Assembly (NCBI RefSeq): GCF_025716945.1
Contig: NZ_JAOVZT010000018.1
Coordinates: 142 to 56,470 of the forward strand
Length of the DNA: 56,329 nucleotides
Source of the DNA: Geodermatophilus sp. YIM 151500
GTDB taxonomy: Bacteria > Actinomycetota > Actinomycetes > Mycobacteriales > Geodermatophilaceae
Reading direction: 5' to 3'
A model generated the notes under the pieces. The model was not told the DNA's origin, made no database searches, and saw nothing but the letters and a program-made list of their open reading frames with translations. This document shows, piece by piece, positions 18,814 to 27,646 of the stretch. A program made the position numbers and the translations under genes. The number at the start of each line of letters is the position of its first letter. Position 1 is the stretch's first letter.

Positions 18814-21267
18814 GTGACCACGCTCCACCCGGTCCGCTCGGCTCCCCCTCCCGGCGCGGACCTGGTTCTTCCCGGGGCGGACCTGCTGGCCGGATTGCTG
18901 GCCGGCACGGCCGAGGACGAACGACCCGTCACCCACGTGCACCGCGTGCCGGTGCGGCGCAGCAGCACCCGGCCGTGGCCGGACTGGGTGGACGCGACGC
19001 TGCGCGAGCGGCTCGCCGGGCGCGGCGTCGGCGCGCTGTGGCGCCACCAGGTGGAAGCCGCCGAGCACGCGCGCGCCGGCCGGTCGGTGGTGGTGGCCAC
19101 CGGCACCGCGTCGGGCAAGACGCTGGCCTACCAGCTGCCCGCGCTCACCCGGCTGGCCGAGGACCCGCGGGCCTGCGTGCTGTACCTCGCGCCCACGAAG
19201 GCGCTGGCCCGCGACCAGCTCGCCTCGGTCGCCGCGCTCGCGGGTCCGTCGGTGCGCCCGGCGGCCTACGACGGCGACACCCCGGCCGAGGAGCGGGACT
19301 GGGTGCGCCGGCACAGCCGCTGGATCGTGACGAACCCCGACATGCTGCACCGCGGGATCCTGCCGGCCCACCAGAAGTGGTCGAGCACCCTGCGCCGCAC
19401 GGCCTTCGTCGTCGTGGACGAGTGCCACGCCTACCGCGGCGTCTTCGGTTCGCACGTCGGCCACGTGCTGCGCCGGCTGCGCCGCATCTGCCGCCGGTAC
19501 GGCGCCGACCCGGTGTTCCTGCTCGCCTCGGCCACCGTCGCCGACCCGGCCGCCGCGGCCTCCAGGCTGGTAGGAGCGCCGGTCGTGGCCGTGACCCAGG
19601 ACGGCTCCCCCCGCCCCGGAGCCACCTTCGCCCTGTGGGAACCGCCGCTCACCGAGCGGACCGGCGAGCGAGGGGCGCCGCTGCGCCGGTCGGCCGCGGC
19701 GGACGCCGCGGGCCTGCTCGCCGACCTGGTCGAGCGAGGCGCCCGCACCCTGGCGTTCGTCCGGTCGCGGCGGAGCGCGGAGTCGGTCGCCGAGCAGGCC
19801 CGCCGGCTGCTGCGCGAGCGCGGTCACGACGACCTGGCCGGGCGGGTCGACTCCTACCGCGGCGGCTACCTGCCCGAGGAGCGCCGGGAACTGGAGCGGA
19901 CGCTGTCGTCGGGCGAGCTGCGCGGCGTGGCCACGACCAACGCGCTGGAGCTCGGCATCGACATCGCCGGCCTGGACGCCGTCGTGCTGGCCGGCTACCC
20001 GGGCACCCTCGCCTCGCTGTGGCAGCAGGCCGGGCGGGCGGGGCGGGCCGAGCGCGAGTCGCTGGTCGTCTTCGTCGCCCGGGACGACCCGCTGGACCAC
20101 TACCTCGCCCACCATCCGCATGCGGTCTTCGGCCGGCCGGTCGAGGCAACCGTCACCGATCCGGCCAACCCGTACGTGCTCGCCCCGCAGTTGTGCTGCG
20201 CGGCCGCGGAACTGCCGTTGCGGCCCGAGGACCTGGCCGATTTCGGCGGGGAGGTGGCCGAGCAGCTGCTCACCGAGCTCGTCGCGGCCGGACGGCTGCG
20301 TCGGCGACCGACCGGCTGGTACTGGGCTGGTCGGAGCCGACCCGAGGTCGACATCCGGGGCAGCGGCGGGGAGGCGGTGTCGATCATCGAGGGGGCGACC
20401 GGTCGCCTGCTGGGAACGGTCGACGGGGGCGCCGCACACGTGACCGTGCACCAGGGCGCGCTGTACGTGCACCGCGGCGAGACCTACGTCGTCGACGAGT
20501 ACGACCTCGAGGGCGCGTGCGCCGTCGTGCACGCAGAGACCCCGGAGTGGACCACCGTGGCGCGGGACGTCACCGACCTCGGCGTCGTCACCACCGAGCG
20601 CAGCCGCCCGCTGGGCTCGGTGACCGCGCACACCGGCGTCGTCGACGTGACCACCCAGGTGGTCGCCTACCAGCGCCGCCGGTGGGTGACCGGTGAGGTC
20701 CTCGCGGAGTTCCCGCTGGACCTGCCGCCCCGGCAGCTGCGCACCCGCGCCGTGTGGCTCACCCTCGACGAGCAGGCGGTCGCCCGGGCCGAGGTCGACG
20801 AGGCGGCGCTGCCCGGCGCGCTGCACGCCGCCGAGCACGCGGCCATCGGCCTCCTGCCGCTGCTGGCCACTTGCGACCGCTGGGATCTCGGTGGCCTGTC
20901 GACCGCGCTGCACCCGGACACCGGAGCGGCGACGATCTTCGTCTACGACGGGCACCCCGGTGGCGCCGGCTTCTCCGAGCGGGGTTACGCCGCCCTGCGG
21001 GGTTGGCTGCAGGCCACCCGGGCGACCGTGGCGAGCTGCGAGTGCGAGTCGGGCTGCCCCTCCTGCGTCCAGTCGCCCAAGTGCGGCAACGGCAACGAGC
21101 CGCTGGACAAGGCGGCCGCCGTGCGGGTGCTCGACGTCGTGCTCGACGAGCTCGCCGCCGCCGAGGAGGCGGCGACCGGGTCGGCTGCGGGCGGTCGACG
21201 GTCGGCGCCCGCGCGCGACGCGTCCGGTGGACCGGACGACGGAGCCGAGGACGACCTCGTCTTCTAG
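18814..21267 (+). CDS. DEAD/DEAH-box helicase with DUF1998 (Hrq1/YprA family)
   Basis: This 817-residue superfamily 2 helicase resembles yeast Hrq1 and Bacillus YprA (MrfA), which act in DNA repair. Walker A ATGTASGKT is at 95-103 and DECH at 202-205, followed by LLASAT (motif III) and QQAGRAGR (motif VI). The C-terminal DUF1998 domain carries five cysteines at about 742, 744, 748, 751 and 757, four of which could bind zinc, as in MrfA. An acidic tail ends the protein. The gene sits beside the Tad cluster as in M. tuberculosis (Rv3649 near Rv3654c-3660c). A DNA repair role is inferred from the family. Confidence 0.93.
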   Translation: MTTLHPVRSAPPPGADLVLPGADLLAGLLAGTAEDERPVTHVHRVPVRRSSTRPWPDWVDATLRERLAGRGVGALWRHQVEAAEHARAGRSVVVATGTASGKTLAYQLPALTRLAEDPRACVLYLAPTKALARDQLASVAALAGPSVRPAAYDGDTPAEERDWVRRHSRWIVTNPDMLHRGILPAHQKWSSTLRRTAFVVVDECHAYRGVFGSHVGHVLRRLRRICRRYGADPVFLLASATVADPAAAASRLVGAPVVAVTQDGSPRPGATFALWEPPLTERTGERGAPLRRSAAADAAGLLADLVERGARTLAFVRSRRSAESVAEQARRLLRERGHDDLAGRVDSYRGGYLPEERRELERTLSSGELRGVATTNALELGIDIAGLDAVVLAGYPGTLASLWQQAGRAGRAERESLVVFVARDDPLDHYLAHHPHAVFGRPVEATVTDPANPYVLAPQLCCAAAELPLRPEDLADFGGEVAEQLLTELVAAGRLRRRPTGWYWAGRSRPEVDIRGSGGEAVSIIEGATGRLLGTVDGGAAHVTVHQGALYVHRGETYVVDEYDLEGACAVVHAETPEWTTVARDVTDLGVVTTERSRPLGSVTAHTGVVDVTTQVVAYQRRRWVTGEVLAEFPLDLPPRQLRTRAVWLTLDEQAVARAEVDEAALPGALHAAEHAAIGLLPLLATCDRWDLGGLSTALHPDTGAATIFVYDGHPGGAGFSERGYAALRGWLQATRATVASCECESGCPSCVQSPKCGNGNEPLDKAAAVRVLDVVLDELAAAEEAATGSAAGGRRSAPARDASGGPDDGAEDDLVF

Positions 21268-21310
21268 CGCTGCACCCTCCAGCGCTGCACCCTCCACCGC
21301 TGCGCCGTCC
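21266..21310. repeat. 15-bp tandem repeat at the helicase/Tad convergence
   Basis: The unit AGCGCTGCACCCTCC is perfect at 21266-21280 and 21281-21295. It is imperfect at 21296-21310, with a decayed fourth unit after that. The first unit includes the last bases of the helicase stop codon. In the opposite Tad frame it reads as EGAAL repeats. Confidence 0.85.
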
Positions 21311-21765
21311 AGCACCGCGTCCCGACCGGCGGGTCGTCCGGTCCCCGCCGGTGGCGCCGGGGACGCCGCCGGCGCGCTCGTCACCGGGCCGGCGCGGGCG
21401 CGGGCGATCGCCGTCCGGTGGCCGAGCTCGCCGAGCCGTACGGCTACCTCCACCCGGACGTCCACGAAGCCCCCGGGGGTGGCCGCGCACCGCGTCAGCC
21501 GGGCCCCGTTGGCCTCCGCGACCAGCCGCGCGCGGGCGCAGGCCTCCGGATCGGCCCGCACCGCGGCGCCCGCTGCGGCAAGGGCGGCGAGGTCCGCGGC
21601 CGCGGAGGCGCGGTGGCGGGCGACGACCGCGGCCCCCACGACCAGGCCGGCCGCGCCGACCAGGGCCAGCAGTCCGGTGAGGACGACGGTCCACACGGTC
21701 GCCGACCCCCGCTCGCCGCGCCGGGGGTCATCCGCCCGGCCCGGCCGCACCCGGACCGCCCACAC
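21268..21765 (-). CDS. TadE/G-like pilus-locus protein (Rv3654c-like) with no stop codon of its own
   Basis: The first 130 codons match the actinobacterial 'secretion neighbourhood TadE-like' protein: a GSATVWT start of the single membrane helix (residues about 20-50), RHRASAAADLAALAAA, paired cysteines, and RARAGP near the normal C-terminus. The frame then does not stop. It passes through the EGAAL repeat and stays open antisense across the whole helicase gene to about 16183. I limit the feature to the part before the helicase. Either a stop was lost, there is a sequence error near 21270-21380, or the gene truly overlaps. The start is GTG 21765 or GTG 21750, overlapping the TadE gene. Confidence 0.6.
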
Positions 21766-22132
21766 CCGGTTCCACGGCCGCCGTCGCGCTGGCCGTGACG
21801 GTCGTGCTCAGGGGCACGGGTCCGAGCGGCGTGACCCGCGCGCTCACCGTGACCACCACGAGGTTGCCGTCGTGGACCGTCGTCACCCCGGCACCGTCGG
21901 GGGCCGTGGCCGTGACGATCCTGCGGACCTCCGCGGCGGCGCTGCCGCGCGCGGCGGCCCGCGCCCCCTCGCGCGCGGCGTCGACGCAGCGCAGTTGCGC
22001 GCCCACCACGGCCAGCGCGGCCACCGCACCGGCGAGGACCAGCAGGAGGACGGGCAGCACCACCGCGGTCTCCGCCGTCACCATGCCCGCCTCCCGGCTG
22101 CGGACGGCACGCGCAGCGGCCCCGACCGACAC
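21728..22132 (-). CDS. TadE-like minor pilin
   Basis: This 134-residue protein has a short basic N-terminus followed by EAGMVTAETAVVLPVLLLVLAG, the signature of TadE pseudopilins, with one membrane helix at about residues 18-45. REGARAAARG follows. The rest is an extracytoplasmic beta-rich part. It matches Rv3655c by position and features. TadE proteins help assemble Flp-type pili. It lies one base after the Flp-like pilin gene and overlaps the next gene. Confidence 0.85.
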   Translation of the reverse strand: MSVGAAARAVRSREAGMVTAETAVVLPVLLLVLAGAVAALAVVGAQLRCVDAAREGARAAARGSAAAEVRRIVTATAPDGAGVTTVHDGNLVVVTVSARVTPLGPVPLSTTVTASATAAVEPGVGGPGAAGPGG

Positions 22133-22133
22133 G

Positions 22134-22487
22134 TCAGCTCAGGGTGGCGAGCGCGGAGTCGACCAGATCGGTCAGGCCCGACACGATCGACCCACCGGTC
22201 ACCACCCGGTAGAGCACCGCGGCGAAGGCGCACGCGGCGACGGTGCCCACCGCGTACTCGGCGGTGCTCATACCCGCCTCACCGGTCGCGCGGACCCGCG
22301 CCCAGCGGCGTCCCCACGGACCGCCGCTCCGCGCCTGCCGGGCCGGACCTCCGAGGAGAAGGCGACCGGGCGGGGACCCGGGGCCCGTACGTGCGCGGCG
22401 GTCGGCGCCGCCCTGGGCGACGCCGACCCCGGCGCGGCCGGCGACCTCGGGTCCATCGGTGACCGGCTCCTGGATGGTGGCTCGCAC
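22134..22487 (-). CDS. Flp-like pilin subunit (DUF4244)
   Basis: The mature part is short: a prepilin-peptidase-type site G72/M73 with Glu at mature position +5 (GMSTAEY), then a 25-residue hydrophobic helix and a short tail. This fits the actinobacterial DUF4244 family (Rv3656c-like). The reading frame from GTG 22487 gives 117 residues with an unusually long, Arg/Gly-rich leader of about 72 residues. A GTG or other start nearer to GEAGMSTAEY may be the true one. No prepilin peptidase gene is in the window. Confidence 0.8.
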   Translation of the reverse strand: MRATIQEPVTDGPEVAGRAGVGVAQGGADRRARTGPGSPPGRLLLGGPARQARSGGPWGRRWARVRATGEAGMSTAEYAVGTVAACAFAAVLYRVVTGGSIVSGLTDLVDSALATLS

Positions 22488-22616
22488 GCGTCCTCCTCGG
22501 GTCGGGGCCCGGATGTCCGGGCCGTCCTCCGCGAGCCTCGCCGGTTCCCGCCCCCGTGCCGAGGGTCGCTCGGGATCTGTGGAGGAGCCCGGTCGCTGTG
22601 GACGGTGCGCGGCGGA

Positions 22617-23375
22617 TCAGCCGAAGACGTGCCCGGCGATGCCGATCACCAGCGGCACGACTCCGAGGCAGACGAAGGCGGGGAGGAAGCACAGACCCAG
22701 CGGCGCGAGCACCCACACACCCGCGCGCCGGACGGCAGCCTCCGTGGCGCTCCGCGCCGCCGCCCGCTCGTCGGCGGCCAGCGCCGCGAGGGCGGGGACG
22801 GCGCGCGAGCCGGATTCCCCCGCCCGCACGAGCACCCGGCCGAGCGCCTCGAGTTCCGGAGGAGCCGCGGACCACGCCCGGCGGGGATCGGCGCCGAGCG
22901 CGTAGGCGGCGGAGACGGCGGACAGGTGGGCGCCGACCGGGCCGGACACGGTGGACGCCACGGCTGGGAGCGCCGCGCCGACGGGAACGCCCGCACCGAG
23001 GCACACGGCGAGCAGGTCGCAGGCGCCCGGCAGGTCGCGGACGAGCGCTCGGCGCCGGTCCTGCTCGTCGTGCCGGGCGCGGCGGAGCAGCCGCTCACCC
23101 CCGATCGCGAGACCGACCGCCGTCAGCGCTCCGGTCCAGCCGCCGACGACGATCCCGGTGGCCAGGCCCGCGGCCCCGGCGAGCGCCCACCGCCGCGCAG
23201 CACTCGGCGCGGCACCGGGAGCAGCGGAGCCGGCCGTGGCAGGGACGGAGCTCCCGGGCGACCCGCGGGTGGCTGCCACGAGCGACCGGGCACGCCCGGC
23301 CACGACGCCGTGCGGCGGCGGACCGGCGAGCAGGGCCGCGGCCAGCAGCAGCAGCGCGAGCCGGGGGTCGCTCAC
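22617..23375 (-). CDS. tadC: TadC-like pilus inner-membrane platform protein
   Basis: This 252-residue type II secretion system F-family protein has an N-terminal hydrophobic stretch and two helices around residues 65-95. A cytosolic helical block (RRALVRDLPGACDLLAVCLGAG) and a C-terminal hairpin of hydrophobic segments follow. With TadB it forms the membrane platform on which the ATPase acts. The GTG at 23375 overlaps the tadB stop as GTGA. A 129-bp gap separates it from the pilin gene. The symbol is given by role; the family has diverged from the proteobacterial proteins. Confidence 0.82.
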   Translation of the reverse strand: MSDPRLALLLLAAALLAGPPPHGVVAGRARSLVAATRGSPGSSVPATAGSAAPGAAPSAARRWALAGAAGLATGIVVGGWTGALTAVGLAIGGERLLRRARHDEQDRRRALVRDLPGACDLLAVCLGAGVPVGAALPAVASTVSGPVGAHLSAVSAAYALGADPRRAWSAAPPELEALGRVLVRAGESGSRAVPALAALAADERAAARSATEAAVRRAGVWVLAPLGLCFLPAFVCLGVVPLVIGIAGHVFG

Positions 23376-24229
23376 CGGACGGCGCCGCGCACCAGCCGCC
23401 GCGACCACGCCAGCCCGGCCCACTCGAGCGACACCCCCAGGACGAGCAGGGCCTGGCCGGTGCCGGTGGTGGTGAGGACCCGCCACGGGTCGGCTCCGAT
23501 GCCCGTGCCCATGACCAGACCGAGGAGCGGCAGCGCGGCGAGCAGCCCGGCGCTCGCCCGCGGTCCGGCCACTGCAGATCGCAGCTCCTGCAGCTGCCGA
23601 CCGCGAGCCCGGAGATCGTCCTCGACCGCTCCGACGACCGCCGACAGCGAGCACCCGGTGCGCTGGCTCAGCAGCACCGCGGCGGATACGCGATCCAGGG
23701 CTTCGGCGACCGGGTCGCCCGCATCCGGGGCCGAGCCGCCCACGCCCGGGACGCGCAGGGCGCGGGCCAGCGACGCGCCCAACCCGGCGTCGGGACAGCT
23801 CTCGACCGTCGTCGCGACGGCCGCCTCCAGGTGCCGCCCGCTGCGCAGTTCGGCGGCCAGAACGCCCAGCGCCTCGGTGAGTGCGGCCAGCCGGGCGGCG
23901 GCGTCCTCCCGCGCGCTGCGCGCCGCCCAGGCCCGCGCAGCGAGCCCCGCCCCGACTCCCGCGAGCAGCGCGACGAGCCAGGTGCTGGCCACCGCGGCTC
24001 CTGCCGCGGCCGCCGCGGCGACCGCGGCCGGGAGAGGGTGGACCCGGCCGCGCGGCGACGGCTGCGGCTCACGGCCCCCGCGACCCGCCGCCGATCGCAG
24101 GCTCCATGCCGGCACCGTGGTCGTCACGGCCCACCGTCGCCCGGGTGCGTCCAGTCGGGCGCGTCCGACCAGCCGGCCGCCGGGCCAGACGAGCGCCGCG
24201 ACGGCGACGCAGGCGACCGCCAGGCTCAT
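23372..24229 (-). CDS. tadB: TadB-like pilus inner-membrane platform protein
   Basis: This 285-residue T2SS F-domain protein has N-terminal hydrophobic segments (about 2-15 and 65-100), then the helical cytosolic core ALGVLAAELRSGRHLEAAV that is typical of TadB/TadC. Two C-terminal hydrophobic segments (LLAALPLLGLVMG and the last 35 residues) complete it. It overlaps tadA by 4 bp at its start and tadC by 4 bp at its end. It is the partner of TadC in the pilus assembly platform. Confidence 0.83.
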   Translation of the reverse strand: MSLAVACVAVAALVWPGGRLVGRARLDAPGRRWAVTTTVPAWSLRSAAGRGGREPQPSPRGRVHPLPAAVAAAAAAGAAVASTWLVALLAGVGAGLAARAWAARSAREDAAARLAALTEALGVLAAELRSGRHLEAAVATTVESCPDAGLGASLARALRVPGVGGSAPDAGDPVAEALDRVSAAVLLSQRTGCSLSAVVGAVEDDLRARGRQLQELRSAVAGPRASAGLLAALPLLGLVMGTGIGADPWRVLTTTGTGQALLVLGVSLEWAGLAWSRRLVRGAVR

Positions 24230-25374
24230 CGCTCCGCGCCGTCCGGGAACAGCAGCCCGGCGAGCCGGCCGTCGGCGGGGCAGGGGCCGCCGTCGGCACG
24301 CCAGCCCGGGTAAACCGCGACCAGGTCACCGACCCGGCGGACGACGCCGATCTCCTCGACGCGACGTCCGGCCGGACCGCGGCGGACGTGCACCACGACG
24401 GCCAGCGCGGCGGCGGCCTGGCTGTGCACGACCGCTCGGTCGAGCCCGGCGGCGACTCCCAGCGCCTCCAGGCGGGCCGGTACCTCCGCGGGCCGGTTCG
24501 CGTGCAGGGTGCCCACGCCACCGTCGTGCCCGGTGTTCAGCGCGGCCAGCAGGTCGACGACCTCGGCGCCGCGCACCTCACCCACCACCAGCCGGTCGGG
24601 CCGCATCCGCAGTGCCTGGCGCACCAGGTCGCGCAGGGTCACCTCGCCGGCGCCCTCCACGTTGGGCGGTCGGGTGAGCAGCCGGACGACGTGCGGGTGC
24701 TCCGGCGTGAGCTCGGCGGCGTCCTCGCAGAGCACGAGGCGCTCACCGTGACCGACGAGGCCGAGCAGCGCGGACAGCAGCGTCGTCTTGCCCGAGCCGG
24801 TGCCGCCGGTCACCAGGAAGGCGAGCCGGCGGGCGACCAGCGCACGCATCAGCGCGCCCGCCCCCTCGGGGAACATGCCGGCGGCGGCCAGGTCGGCGAA
24901 GTCCAGCTCGCACCGGCGCAGCACCCGCAGTGACAGGGAGGTGGCACCCGACACGGGAGGCAGCACGGCGTGCAGGCGGGTCCCGTCGGGCAGGCCGACG
25001 TCGACCCACGGGCAGGCGTCGTCGAGCCGCCGGCCTGCGGCCGCCGCCAACCGCACGGCCAGCCGCCGGACGGCGGCGTCATCGGGGAACCTGACCGCGG
25101 CCCGCTCCAGGCCGGCACCGCGGTCGACCCACACCTGGTCGGGCCCGTTGACCAGCACGTCGGTCGTCCCGGCAGCGCGCAGCAGGGGCTCGAGCGGTCC
25201 GGCGCCGGCCAGCTCGTCTACGGCCTCGCGCACGGCGGCCAGCACCGCGTCGTCGTCGAGCAGGCCCCCGGCCTCATCGCGCACGAGCGCGGCCACCCCG
25301 GCGCGGGTGGGTGGCCCCGGCTGGACCGCCAACCGGGTGCGCACCCGGTCGAGCAGACTGGGTGCGCCGCTCAC
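24226..25374 (-). CDS. tadA: Pilus assembly ATPase TadA/CpaF
   Basis: This 382-residue secretion ATPase hydrolyses ATP in the cytosol to drive Flp pilus assembly. The Walker [10 protein letters not shown] is at 190-198. An Asp box and Walker B ([14 protein letters not shown]) and a His-box-like [14 protein letters not shown] follow. It belongs to the PulE/VirB11 family, CpaF branch. It overlaps ssd upstream and tadB downstream by 4 bp each, giving a tightly coupled operon. It corresponds to Rv3659c. Confidence 0.94.
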   Translation of the reverse strand: MSGAPSLLDRVRTRLAVQPGPPTRAGVAALVRDEAGGLLDDDAVLAAVREAVDELAGAGPLEPLLRAAGTTDVLVNGPDQVWVDRGAGLERAAVRFPDDAAVRRLAVRLAAAAGRRLDDACPWVDVGLPDGTRLHAVLPPVSGATSLSLRVLRRCELDFADLAAAGMFPEGAGALMRALVARRLAFLVTGGTGSGKTTLLSALLGLVGHGERLVLCEDAAELTPEHPHVVRLLTRPPNVEGAGEVTLRDLVRQALRMRPDRLVVGEVRGAEVVDLLAALNTGHDGGVGTLHANRPAEVPARLEALGVAAGLDRAVVHSQAAAALAVVVHVRRGPAGRRVEEIGVVRRVGDLVAVYPGWRADGGPCPADGRLAGLLFPDGAER

Positions 25375-26525
25375 CGGACCGGCCGCGGTCCGGAGAGCAC
25401 GGACAGCACCCTGCGGGCGACGGACCCGAGGGGCGACCGGGGCGCCACCACCGGCGGCTCACCCCGCTCGCCGCGGGGGACGGCGCCGCGGTCGTGCGGC
25501 AGCTCGGCGAGCACCGGTCGGCCGACCACGTCGGCGACCTCCCCACGAGCCAGCCCACCGGGGACCGGGCGGACCACCAACTGCGCCCGCCCCCACGGCG
25601 GATCCGCCGCCTCGACGAGCATCCGGGCGGCGGTCGCGGCACGCAGCCGCGCGGGGACCACCAGGAGCGCCAGGTCGGCGTCCGCGACGACGTCCGGCAC
25701 CACCGGTGGCGCGGACGGCTCCGCGGTCCCCCCCGGCCCGGAGGCACCGGCGGACGAGCGGGCGGCCCCGGCTCCGCCTGCGCAGAACGCTCCCGGGCGG
25801 GCGACGTCGAGCACCACGGGCCGCCCGACGGCACGCGAGGCCTCCACCACCGCGGTCAGCGCGTCGCCCGGGACGGCGACCGGCGCCTGCCGGTCGGCCG
25901 CCAGCACGTGCACACCGTCGACCTCGGGCAGCGCGGCCAGCAGGGCGTCACCCGCCACCCGCCCGCGGAGCCCGGTCAGTTCCGGCCAGCGCAGGCCCTC
26001 GGCGCGCTCGGCGCCCAGCAGCAGGTCCAGCCCGCCGCCCCAGGGGTCACCGTCGACCAGCAGGACGCCCGGCGCCGCGGCCAGGGCGACGGCCGCGGCC
26101 ACCGTGCTGGCACCGGCACCTCCGCAGCTGCCGCCCACGGCGACGACCCAGCCCCGCTCGACCGGGCTCCGGGCGGCGTCGGCGGCGCGGGCCATGAGCC
26201 ACGGCTCGTCGTCGGGGAGGACGGCGACGCGCTCGGCGCCGACCTCCACCGCCGCGGCCCACGCAGGGGGCGGGAGCTCCCTGCCGGTCACCACCACGAC
26301 GCCGGGCCGCCGCGGCAGCGCGCGGACGGCCGCGGCGGTCAGGAGGTCGCCGCCGAGCAACACGAGCGGCGCCTCGCGGTGGGCGCGGCGCAGGGCCGCC
26401 CCTCCCGTCGCCACCTCCGGTTCGGCGCCGGCCGCGGCCAGCAGGCGCAGCAGGTCGTCGAGCAGCGCCTCGTCGGCGCTGACGACGAGCGGGCGGGGAA
26501 CGGGTGCGTGACGGTCGGCGGGCAC
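25371..26525 (-). CDS. ssd: Septum site-determining protein Ssd / CpaE-like ATPase
   Basis: This 384-residue MinD/CpaE-family protein has a receiver-like N-terminal region (residues 10-120, with VVLLGGDLL-type strands). The ATPase part has a deviant Walker A, GGSCGGAGAST, followed by LLVDGDPWGGGLD. M. tuberculosis Ssd (Rv3660c) affects septum formation, while CpaE homologues localise Tad pili. The gene is first in the Tad operon and overlaps tadA by 4 bp. A polar or septal positioning role for the pilus machine is the likely function. GTG 26525 is the start. Confidence 0.88.
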   Translation of the reverse strand: MPADRHAPVPRPLVVSADEALLDDLLRLLAAAGAEPEVATGGAALRRAHREAPLVLLGGDLLTAAAVRALPRRPGVVVVTGRELPPPAWAAAVEVGAERVAVLPDDEPWLMARAADAARSPVERGWVVAVGGSCGGAGASTVAAAVALAAAPGVLLVDGDPWGGGLDLLLGAERAEGLRWPELTGLRGRVAGDALLAALPEVDGVHVLAADRQAPVAVPGDALTAVVEASRAVGRPVVLDVARPGAFCAGGAGAARSSAGASGPGGTAEPSAPPVVPDVVADADLALLVVPARLRAATAARMLVEAADPPWGRAQLVVRPVPGGLARGEVADVVGRPVLAELPHDRGAVPRGERGEPPVVAPRSPLGSVARRVLSVLSGPRPVR

Positions 26526-26609
26526 GGCAGCAGTGCAGCCGCGACGGCTGGGACGGGGGAAGGGGCGCGGGACGGTTGTGGATGACCCGTTGGGGTGTGG
26601 ACGCAGCGC

Positions 26610-26631
26610 GCACCCCGTCGCCCCGGGGTGC
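26610..26631. other. Inverted repeat between divergent ssd and HAD-IB genes
   Basis: GCACCCC (26610-26616) pairs with GGGGTGC (26625-26631) around an 8-nt loop. It sits in the 126-bp divergent promoter region and just upstream of the HAD-IB -10 element, so it could be an operator. Confidence 0.35.
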
Positions 26632-26637
26632 TCCGCT

Positions 26638-26643
26638 TACAGT
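26638..26643 (+). promoter_or_regulatory. Putative -10 element of the HAD-IB gene
   Basis: TACAGT is followed after 8 bases by the GTG start at 26652, consistent with leaderless transcription. No Shine-Dalgarno motif is present. Confidence 0.5.
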
Positions 26644-26651
26644 CGGACCTC

Positions 26652-27503
26652 GTGACCCGCGCGGCGGCGTTCTTCGACCTGGACAAGACGGTCATCGCCA
26701 AGTCGAGCGCGCTCGCGTTCGGCCGCCCGTTCTTCCAGGGCGGACTGATCAACCGGCGCGCCGTCCTGCGGACGGCCTATGCGCAGTTCGTCTTCTCGCT
26801 CGCCGGTGCCGATGCCCAGCAGATGGAGCGGCTGCGGGCGCAGATGACCGCGATGTGCAGCGGATGGGACGTCGCCACGGTGCACGACATCGTCCGGGAG
26901 ACCCTGCACGACATCGTCGACCCCCTGGTCTACGCCGAGGCGGCCGACCTCATCGAGGAGCACCGGGCGGCGGGCCGGGAGATCGTCATCGTGTCGAGCA
27001 GCGGCGCGGAGGTGGTCGAGCCGATCGGCGAGATGCTCGGCGCCGACCGGGTCGTGGCCACCCGGATGGTGACCCGCGACGGCCGCTACAGCGGGGAGAT
27101 CGACTTCTACGCGTACGGCGACAACAAGGCGGCTGCGATGCGGGCGCTGGCGGCAGAAGGTGGCTACGACCTCGCCGACTGCTACGCCTACAGCGACTCC
27201 GTCACCGACCTGCCGATGCTGTCGGCCGTGGGGCACCCCACGGCGGTGAACCCCGACCGGGGGCTGCGACGCGCAGCGCTGGAGCGGGGCTGGCCCGTTC
27301 GGCAGTTCACCCGACCGGTGTCGATGCGCGCCCGCTTCCCCGTGCCCAGCAGCCCGGTGGTGACCGGTGCCGCCATGGGCGTGGGAGCGGCCGTGGTGGG
27401 CCTGGCGTGGTACGCCCGGCACCGCGCCGGCCGGGACGCCGCCGCTCTGGCGGCCGACGCCCGAGGGCTCCTGCCCGGTCGACGGCGGCGCCGCGGCGCC
27501 TGA
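26652..27503 (+). CDS. HAD-IB family phosphatase (SerB-like, Rv3661-type)
   Basis: This 283-residue haloacid-dehalogenase hydrolase has the motif DLDKT at residues 9-13 (motif I). IVIVSSSGAE forms motif II, and a Lys in GDNKAAAM followed by YSDSVTDLPML forms motifs III-IV. These are phosphoserine-phosphatase-like features. A hydrophobic stretch (TGAAMGVGAAVVGLAWYA) near residues 238-256 suggests a C-terminal membrane anchor, followed by an Arg-rich end. It lies next to ssd as Rv3661 does next to Rv3660c. The substrate is unknown. The GTG at 26652 directly precedes the conserved start. Confidence 0.9.
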   Translation: MTRAAAFFDLDKTVIAKSSALAFGRPFFQGGLINRRAVLRTAYAQFVFSLAGADAQQMERLRAQMTAMCSGWDVATVHDIVRETLHDIVDPLVYAEAADLIEEHRAAGREIVIVSSSGAEVVEPIGEMLGADRVVATRMVTRDGRYSGEIDFYAYGDNKAAAMRALAAEGGYDLADCYAYSDSVTDLPMLSAVGHPTAVNPDRGLRRAALERGWPVRQFTRPVSMRARFPVPSSPVVTGAAMGVGAAVVGLAWYARHRAGRDAAALAADARGLLPGRRRRRGA

Positions 27504-27632
27504 TCCCCGCACCGGAGCCCCGCGGCGAGACCCCGCGGCGACCGGCCACCGCCGCACGGCGCGTCGTTGCGCGACGTGCCGATCCGCAGCCCGGACGGAC
27601 GATCGGGCGTTCCGGAAGCCGCAGGATGCGGC

Positions 27633-27638
27633 TACCTT
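27633..27638 (+). promoter_or_regulatory. Putative -10 element of the 2OG-oxygenase-like gene
   Basis: TACCTT ends 8 bases before GTG 27647, again placing a start of transcription at the start codon. A second GTG at 27665 behind AGGGAAG is the alternative translated start. Confidence 0.4.
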
Positions 27639-27646
27639 GCCCGAAC

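Noticed and set aside
21266-21310. Possible mobile element target duplication
   Set aside because: No transposase, inverted repeats or inserted DNA is present. The 15-bp units are a simple tandem array.
21495-21731. Alternative TadE/G gene starting at ATG 21731 with a perfect ATGA overlap
   Set aside because: The frame encodes Pro/Arg/Ser-rich sequence without a membrane helix, while the frame from GTG 21765 shows the GSATVWT helix and family motifs.
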